From contig JADGJA010000624.1 in NCBI GenBank assembly GCA_027596035.1, positions 1 through 13,682 of the forward strand: a DNA stretch of 13,682 nt, in the 5' to 3' direction. This document shows, piece by piece, positions 8,101-13,682 of the stretch; within the stretch, counting starts at the first letter, position 1; each line of letters opens with the position of its first letter. The position numbers and the translations under genes are program-made. The stretch comes from Thoreauomyces humboldtii (Eukaryota; Chytridiomycota; Chytridiomycetes; Spizellomycetales; Powellomycetaceae). The notes beneath the pieces were generated by a model. The model saw nothing but the letters and a program-made list of their open reading frames with translations, made no database searches and was not told the DNA's origin.

Positions 8101-10333
8101 CGGCATTCGCCTCCCCGCTTTTGTTCGAGGAATCGATCAAGGATGAATTGGGGTACCTGAGTTGTCTTTCCGCACTGTGAACAGTCAACCACATAGTTAG
8201 AACTGGTAGTAAAGGTGACCAAAGCACTTTTCAAATTACCCCTGTTTCTCCTTCGACCACCACTACGCTGTGCTGTTCTATAGCATCCAAAATCTGGTGG
8301 CGGAAGTTCCAAGCTGGCAGCTTCTGTCTCTGTTGCTGCATCTTGATAAAAGCAGGCGTTTTTTGCTGGGTGAGAAACTGATCATACAGGAGCTCACTCG
8401 TGGCCTGCACTTGTTCAACATTAGACTGAGGCTTAGACTTCCGAGGAAGAGGCTTCGGCTTGAAGACAGGGGTCTTGGGGGATGGTGCCGGGATAGATGC
8501 GTGGATTCGCATAGCGCTCATCTGATTTGATAGTGTGTTGAGATCTGTCGGCGTTTGACTTTTGGGGGTTGTACTAATAGATCGGGCAACTTGCGCGGCA
8601 GGGGGTGCCAACGTCGGCGCTTCGACTACGGCTTGCACGCGTCCAACACGTCCGTCGGTAAGTCGCACTTTTATGCCTCGTGGGTGGTCTCCCCGCGTGA
8701 GCAGCTCTGATATTTTGCCGCGAACGAGCCGATCACTTCCTTGATCTTCCTTCAAACAAATTGCGACGTCGACCTTGAGGCGAAGCATGCTGGCGGCCGG
8801 AGGTCGACCATGAGGGCCTCGGACAAGCTTAGCAGTCGCAGGTGCGGCAACTTGTTTTCGAGGGGTTCGATTGGTCGAGCCTCTGATTGTCAAGACCTTG
8901 TTGGGGCTAACGGAATTCGCAGTCATAAGTTCACGGACTCTCGCGGTGGGGTTGAGAATGCAGGCCGAAGCCTCCGCAGTTTGCAATGTCATAGTCAGCA
9001 GGTCAGTCAACGATTCACCAAGGTGCGTTTGTGCAAGCGTCTGCAACATCAACGTGAGAGCAAGTATTCCTGCACTATATACTCGGCTGCCTGGCAACTT
9101 GTTGCATAAGTCCAAAGTAATGATAGGCATTTGAAATGGATACAGTGTTGAGGAAGCGTGATGCAGCTGCAGTGTTAGCTCTAGGTGAGAGAGGAAATCA
9201 CGGTCCGTGCCACCAAAGGCGATGGGGTCAAATTCATGCGGAACTTCGACCTCCAATCCTGTAATTTTCCAAGTAGAGGTTCCATCCTTTCGCAAGATAC
9301 GAGAGAAGTCGGCTCCGTATATGGATTCCAAAACCATACATTCAGATGCGCGTTGGGAAGCAGCATCGTCTGCGAGTGTGACACTGACTGCGCCGTCCGG
9401 TGTTACCGTAAATGTCGTTTCCGCGGCTTGTGAGTATAAGTACGCGATCGCTTCGAACTGATCGCCTCCAGCATGCTGGAGTGCGGCGGTCGCGTGAGGG
9501 CGGGAAAAACCTAGAGATTCCAACCACGACCGGGCGAAGTCATCGGTCGGGATCTTCGGATCCGGTGTCGGAATGAAGACCAATTGCCGTGGCATGGTGT
9601 TGACGGGAACGGGGTCATTAGCCCAAAAATCAAGGCCATCTGACGAGTTCTCGGAATTCTGGCCATCGTCCACGCGAGACGCACGGGGCTCTGCCCAAGT
9701 ATCGCCATCGTCGTCTTCCGAATCGTCGCTGCCATCAGCATGCTCGTCAGAGTAGAAATCATCTCGATGTCCGTAAAACGCCGGACTATTCATCTCGCGA
9801 ACAAGGCCAGCGGCGGTCTTGACTCTTCTGTCCCCACGTTGCATGGTGTCCTCATCGTCCTCACTGCTGTTTAAGGACGAATCTTCGTCGGAGTAGAACG
9901 AGTCAGAAGAAGACTCTGAGGGAGACGAGTCGTCAACTCGCCCTTCACCAAGGTCGCGCTGCATGATCCTTTGAGCACGCTGATAATTCTTCAGTACGCC
10001 CTCCAGTTGCAGGCATGACCTCAAATCGAGCTTGAGTTCAGGGGCTGCCTCCTTCTTTTTTGCGGCAGGGTCCTTGAACTTTTTGACCTTCTTCACCTTC
10101 TCAACGCCCTTTCGACCCGACGCAGGCTTTTGCATCATGGTGACTTCGTCGCTGAACGGATCGTAGGCGATCTCTACGCCCCGAAAGCCACCTCCCCGTC
10201 CGGGACCGGTTGCTGCGTTCGCTCCTCCTCCTCCTCCACCACCTCCTCGACCACCGCGACCAGCCTTTTTCGGGTCTTTCCCATGTTTGCTGGCCTTTCC
10301 CCCTCCTCGTTTGTTTTGCCGGTTTGGTCCCAT
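5110..10333 (-). CDS. DEAH/RHA-box RNA helicase, YLR419W/DHX57-like, with UBA, RWD and a YwbE-like segment, 10 exons, 1551 aa
   Basis: This is a probable RNA-dependent ATPase/helicase of the DExH group. The N-terminus is basic and Gly-rich with RGG-type motifs (25-51), followed by Lys-rich and Ser/Asp/Glu-rich stretches (about 70-235). Domains in order: UBA-like (about 263-305, LESLGFSRPHATAAL), RWD (about 325-465, SECMVLESIYG), a YwbE/DUF2196-like segment (about 516-571), then the helicase core. Core motifs: I GETGCGKT (695-702), Ia TQPRR (727-731), II DEVH (812-815), III SAT (844-846), IV ILIFLPG (1025-1031), V TNVAETSIT (1088-1096), VI QRRGRAGR (1135-1142). The HA2/winged-helix region and an OB-fold region follow (LNAYNEW, SDIGFL, ALYPN, HPTSI, FVVYHEKV), ending with DGWIRF...KIEDP. 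UBA plus RWD ahead of the core is the layout of yeast YLR419W (about 1435 aa) and DHX57. It lacks the DHX37/Dhr1 layout. The start at 10333 is the first ATG of a long uninterrupted exon. Confidence 0.93.
8621..8788 (-). other. YwbE/DUF2196-like domain inside the helicase (residues about 516-571)
   Basis: Residues 516-571 contain the blocks LKVDVAICLKEDQ, LVRGKISELLT, HPRGIKVRLTDG and VGRVQAV in that order and spacing. From memory of the family, bacterial YwbE (DUF2196, PF09962) proteins are about 60-70 aa and have the pattern V-x-I-V-L-K-x-D-Q, then L-T-R-G-x-V-K-x-I-L-T, then HPHGIKVRLxDGxVGRV. The segment covers almost the full length of that family. It lies in the single 2.1-kb first exon, so it is not produced by a doubtful splice. 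Pro/Ser/Ala-rich linkers flank it at 466-515 and 572-640. YwbE has no firmly established function, so I assign none here; an RNA- or ribosome-related role is only a guess from context. Confidence 0.8.
10223..10260. repeat. CTC/CAC trinucleotide-rich tract coding polyglycine
   Basis: An imperfect CCT/CCA triplet tract on the plus strand encodes the Gly run and RGG-type stretch of the helicase N-terminus (about residues 25-37) on the minus strand. Such tracts commonly vary in length between isolates. Confidence 0.6.
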
Positions 10334-10589
10334 TGCCTTTCTTGTTTGTTCTTGTCCGACAGGGGGAGAAGCCTTCAGGGAGGGGGCCGTGTTCGATTAT
10401 ACTTCTTTTTGCTTTTCCCTTTTCTGTCTCTCTCTGTCTCTCTCCTCGCCTGTGGGACATCCGCCGTCTATCTACAATATCCATAGGAAAGTCACTTTCT
10501 CCTACAGAGGCAGAGTTCGGCTCTCATCACGTATTTCGGACCTCTGCATACTGTCCATACAAACTATCTCCGACTAGGGCCTTTACAAT
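10334..10589. promoter_or_regulatory. Divergent promoter between UTP14 (+) and the helicase (-)
   Basis: Only 256 bp separate the two start codons. The middle (about 10402-10448) is a pyrimidine-rich tract on the plus strand with (TCTC)n runs, which is typical of fungal promoters or 5' UTRs on the UTP14 side. A GATGAG core, the heart of the PAC element of fungal ribosome-biogenesis genes, is present in reverse orientation at about 10521-10526 (CTCATC). One hexamer match is weak evidence. No TATA box is clear. Confidence 0.5.
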
Positions 10590-13500
10590 ATGTCAGGCAG
10601 AGGCAAGGGGCGAGGCGCAGGCGGCAACGCGCGAGGCAGCCAGCAACCTCCAGCGAAGCAGCGTCGGGTGGGAAATACCGCTCTCACTTCCACCAGGCTT
10701 CCGGCGACTGGACCTTCCACCATTTCAGCTTCAGGCCTGACCCACGCTCAGCAACGAAAGGACAAGCGCATCCGTCACGACGTCTTCGAGGAAGTCGAGG
10801 ATGACAGCAAGGAAGGTCGGCGACTCAACAAACGAGGTGGAACTGGGGGAGACTGGCAAGATGAGGAGAACTATGAGTACCAGTCCGATGCCATCAACGA
10901 GGAGGACGACGAGGAGATCACATCGTCCGAGGACGAGGGCGGACCTGCCGTCAGGACCGGTCGATACAAGATGGGGACGCTCGTGAGCATGGCCGAGAGT
11001 GATGATGGCGAGGGAGGAGACGCCACGGAAGGCAGTGACGTGGAAGACGAGGACGAGGACGACCCAGAGGCTTTCATGGACCTTGCGGACATGCTCGACG
11101 ATGACTCCGACGAGGAAGACGAGAACCCACGATCAAAGAAGAACAAACCCGAGAGGTCCCAGGCCTTCGACGGGCTCCTTTCTCGGCAGGCCCGAGACGA
11201 TGAGTTTGTCGACAATCTCGATGAGCAATTGGAGAGTGACGACCAGGAGGAAGCAGGGTCCGACATGGAGGGCGTGGAGCAGAACGACGAGCAACTCGCC
11301 GAGAACCTCACGTCGTACGTCTTTGCACTGGACGGCAAAGGCTTGAAGAAGCGAAAGCGTGCTGTGGACAAGACGGAGGTTTACGACGAGTCCGAGTACA
11401 ACGTTTCTGCGCGGGCCCAAGCTTCTGACGAGGATGAGGTGCCCCTCGCCCGGCAAAAGATCGGCCTGGATGATCTAATGGGATCGCTGGAAGACCGGAC
11501 TGGGTTCGGCGGCTTGAAGAAGCAGCTAGCCGGCCTGACCCGGGCAAAAGGAAAGACCGCGACAGTCGATGCCCCGCTTCCCAAGCGTGCTCAGGATCGG
11601 ATCGATCGTCAAGTTGCCTACGGTGAGACGAAAAAGGAAGTCACCAAATGGCAAGCTTTGGTCAAGAAGAACCGAGAGACCAGTCACTTGAAGTTCCCCA
11701 TGAACGAACCGTCCGTGCTGAACCAGTCCAGCGGAGCACTTGTGGAAAAGTTCGTTGCAACAAACGATATGGAGTCGGAGATTCAAAAGATCCTTAAAGA
11801 TGCTGCTCTGCTGGAGAAGAGTCAGCAGGAGGCCGAGGAACTTGAGCTGAACAAGATCTCCAAGGAAGAGATGCTGGAGCGACGCGCTGAGCTCTCGAAG
11901 ATGCGTTCCCTGCTATTCTTCAAGGAACAAAAGCAGAAAAAGGTTGCCAAGATCAAAAGCAAAGCTTACCGAAAGCTGCACAAGGTTGATAAGGTATGTT
12001 ACACTTTGCGAAGAAGTTTTATTCGATTGCGTATTCATCCTTTGAACTGCTCAGACAGATCTCTCGATTGAAGAACTTCGCAAGCTCGATCCAGACATGG
12101 CTAGAGACGAGATCGAAAGGAAAGAAACGGCTCGAGCTCAGGAAAGGATGTCCCTCAAACACAAAAACACTGGAAAGTGGGCTAAGAAGATGCTTGGCCG
12201 ACATGATGAGAACCCGGAAACCCATAAGGCTGTGATGGATCAGCTCAATCGTCACGACGAGCTCAAACGGAGAATCAGAGGAATCGACTCGGAAGATTCG
12301 GAGGAAGACTCCGAGGATGAGTTTGACGATGTCGATGGGGCAACTCAACCCGCGGCAATTCGACAAGCTGCTCTCGACGGGTTCGATGCCATCGAAAAAG
12401 AAATGGACAACGAAGAAGGCGAAGCTGATTTGGCGAAGGGAGTTTTTGCCATGAAGTTCATGAAGCGGGGTCTGGAACGCCAGAAGAAGGAGGCGCGCGA
12501 GAACCTTGAGGACGCCCGAAAGGGAATGAGAGATGACTATGGCGAAAGCGGCTCTGACGAGGAGAACGGCGAAACCCCTGCTGATGTTCAGGGAACAGCG
12601 GTAGACGGCAACCAGGGTCGTCGCGCCTTTGGCCCGTCCACTACCTCGCGCGGCAATGTGGATGATGACGAATCAGAGGCTGAGGACGGCGATGGTTACA
12701 GTGTCCAGGTTGCCCGCCCAACGCAAATCGCCCTGGCAACGTCGGCGCTTCAACCAATGTTTGCTGTGGAAGCTTTTGAGGTGGAGGAGGTTAAGGACAC
12801 TGCCTTCGTCGGCTCCGCCAACCGTACGGACGTGACTCGAGAACGCGAAGAACCAAAGCCGATAGCGCCAATAACAATAGCGCAGGTCATCACACCAAAG
12901 CCTGCAGCAGCGTTGGCGTCAACGAGGAATTCAAAGAGCCGATACCGCATGGATCACGAGCCTTCTGCCACAGCAAACGAGCCTACCGTGAATCCATGGA
13001 TGGCAGCGGCGGAGGATACAAAAGCTGTCAAGAAGAGGGTGAGCGACTCCACCGCATCTTATATCGGCAAAGCGGACAAGGCTATCGAGAAGCTCGCTCA
13101 AAGCAAGAAGGCCTCGCGACGCGAGGAGCATGATGCTGCCGTCGCCAACGTCACCCTCAACCTCGATGGTGTGCGTGCTTTGGAGACATTGGATAGCCGA
13201 ACTGTGGAGGCAGAGGAAATCGTCTCGGCATCCATTCCAACCTCTTCGAAAGGGGAACAGCGCAAGAAGGCAAAGAAGGCTGCCGAGGCCGTATCTTCCA
13301 TTCTCACCCAGGCTCCGACCTACGAGTCGTCAGACGCAGACAGCGATCTCGAAGGAGACCGCATGGTGCACAGCTCAACCCTGAAAACTCCAGCTCAGCA
13401 CCTCTCCCAGCGGACGCTTATGCAAATGGCGTTCGCCAATGACGATGTCGCAGCCGACTTCGAAGACGAGAAGCGAGAAGCAGAGGAACGGGACGCGCCC

Positions 13501-13671
13501 AAGGACGTCGATTTGACTCTGCCTGGGTGGGGTGCCTGGGGCGGCATCGGCCTGGCCAAGAAGCAAAATGTGGCAGTCAAGAAGGCGAAACCCGGGGAAG
13601 GCGTTTCTGCCGAGAAACGTGCCGATTATAAGTTGAGACATGTGATCATCAACGAGAAGCGGTTAAAGAAG
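10590..13671 (+). CDS. UTP14: U3 snoRNP / SSU-processome component Utp14, 5' part (1007 aa, 3' end beyond the window)
   Basis: Utp14 is a nucleolar subunit of the small-subunit processome, needed for early 18S pre-rRNA cleavages; in yeast it binds and stimulates the DEAH helicase Dhr1. Exon 1 (10590-11993) encodes residues 1-468 and exon 2 (12055-13671) residues 469-1007, joined by a 61-nt GT...AG intron in phase 0. A second donor, GTATGT, starts at 13672. The N-terminal third has several Asp/Glu/Ser tracts (about 66-180 and 214-236) and a basic patch at 249-260. Family hallmarks are PKRAQDRIDRQVAY (331-344), KIKSKAYRK (454-462), LPGWGAWGG (957-965) and VIINEKRLKK (998-1007). About 100 residues are probably missing; at over 1000 residues it is somewhat longer than yeast Utp14 (about 900). 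The start is the first ATG of the frame, with A at -3 and G at +4 absent (ATGTC). Its promoter is shared with the divergent helicase. Confidence 0.95.
11994..12054 (+). other. UTP14: UTP14 intron 1 (61 nt)
   Basis: The donor GTATGT follows the codons for KVDK and the acceptor is CTGCTCAG. Removing it joins the frame in phase 0 to TDLSIEELRKLDPDM, which fits the family. The next possible acceptor (an AG four bases downstream, at 12057-12058) would shift the frame and was not used. A TTGAAC-like branch-site candidate lies about 10 nt before the acceptor. Confidence 0.9.
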
Positions 13672-13682
13672 GTATGTGCGGG
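13672..13682 (+). other. UTP14: UTP14 intron 2, 5' end only
   Basis: GTATGTGCGGG begins right after the conserved VIINEKRLKK block and runs into the window edge. The donor hexamer is identical to that of UTP14 intron 1, so the coding region is cut at an exon end and not broken. Confidence 0.85.

Larger units (their letters stand above)
5110..10333 (-). other. Exon-intron structure of the DEAH/RHA helicase gene
   Basis: Exons: 10333-8240, 8174-7877, 7809-6825, 6760-6559, 6499-6356, 6296-6162, 6088-5956, 5898-5659, 5593-5502, 5442-5110 (stop TAG at 5112-5110). Coding length is 4656 nt, which is 1551 codons plus stop. Introns are 65, 67, 64, 59, 59, 73, 57, 65 and 59 nt, all GT...AG; donors include GTAATT, GTAAGG, GTAAGA, GTACGT and GTGAGT. 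Branch-site candidates CTAAC (about 8200-8196) and GCTAAT (about 7825-7820) are clear. The first exon is 2094 nt and intron-free, and covers the whole N-terminal regulatory half. All nine introns fall in the ATPase, HA2 and OB-fold half. Confidence 0.87.

Noticed and set aside
5110..10333. The helicase as Dhr1/DHX37, the known Utp14 partner
   Set aside because: The UBA and RWD domains ahead of the core and the C-terminal DGWIRF block match the YLR419W/DHX57 type.
10210..10740. A 176-aa plus-strand frame overlapping both the helicase 5' end and the UTP14 start
   Set aside because: It is antisense to the polyglycine tract of the helicase and out of frame with the well-supported UTP14 reading frame.
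10871..11371. A 166-aa Ser-rich minus-strand frame inside UTP14
   Set aside because: It is the complement of the Asp/Glu-rich codons of UTP14, a usual artefact of acidic tracts.

Overview
The window is nuclear DNA of a filamentous-type fungus, most likely a basidiomycete. Reasons: about half GC, many spliceosomal introns of roughly 55-75 nt with GT...AG ends and CTAAC/CTGAC-like branch sites, and a diphthamide synthetase (Dph6) fused to RidA-like domains as in fungi. The phylum call rests on intron density and gene architecture only. No prokaryotic, viral, CRISPR, rRNA or tRNA signal was seen.

Layout from left to right. Positions 1-578 hold no supportable gene; there is a (CT)12 microsatellite inside a long pyrimidine tract. 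Positions 579-1181 (+) look weakly coding, but no convincing gene model could be built. Positions 4606-1322 (-) are a complete Dph6 gene, reconstructed here as 17 exons coding 753 aa. Positions 4607-5109 are intergenic and contain a 153-bp fold-back element with 53-nt arms flanked by TA, a candidate MITE. Positions 10333-5110 (-) are a complete DEAH/RHA helicase of the YLR419W/DHX57 type, reconstructed as 10 exons coding 1551 aa. Positions 10334-10589 are a short divergent promoter. Positions 10590-13671 (+) are the first two exons (1007 aa) of UTP14; the window ends inside its second intron.

All three recognised genes serve the translation machinery. Dph6 makes the diphthamide on eEF2. Utp14 is an SSU-processome factor for 18S rRNA maturation. 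The helicase belongs to a group of RNA-dependent ATPases that includes translation-associated members. Utp14 and the helicase are divergent, with 256 bp between their start codons.

The most notable observation is that the helicase carries, between its RWD domain and its ATPase core, a segment closely resembling the small bacterial YwbE/DUF2196 family. I know of no such domain in yeast YLR419W or human DHX57. The next most notable are the fold-back element and the very fragmented Dph6 gene, which has a 15-nt and a 22-nt exon and a 41-nt intron. All exon models were made by eye from frame, splice consensus and family conservation. The summed exon lengths of both complete genes are divisible by three and every junction keeps phase.
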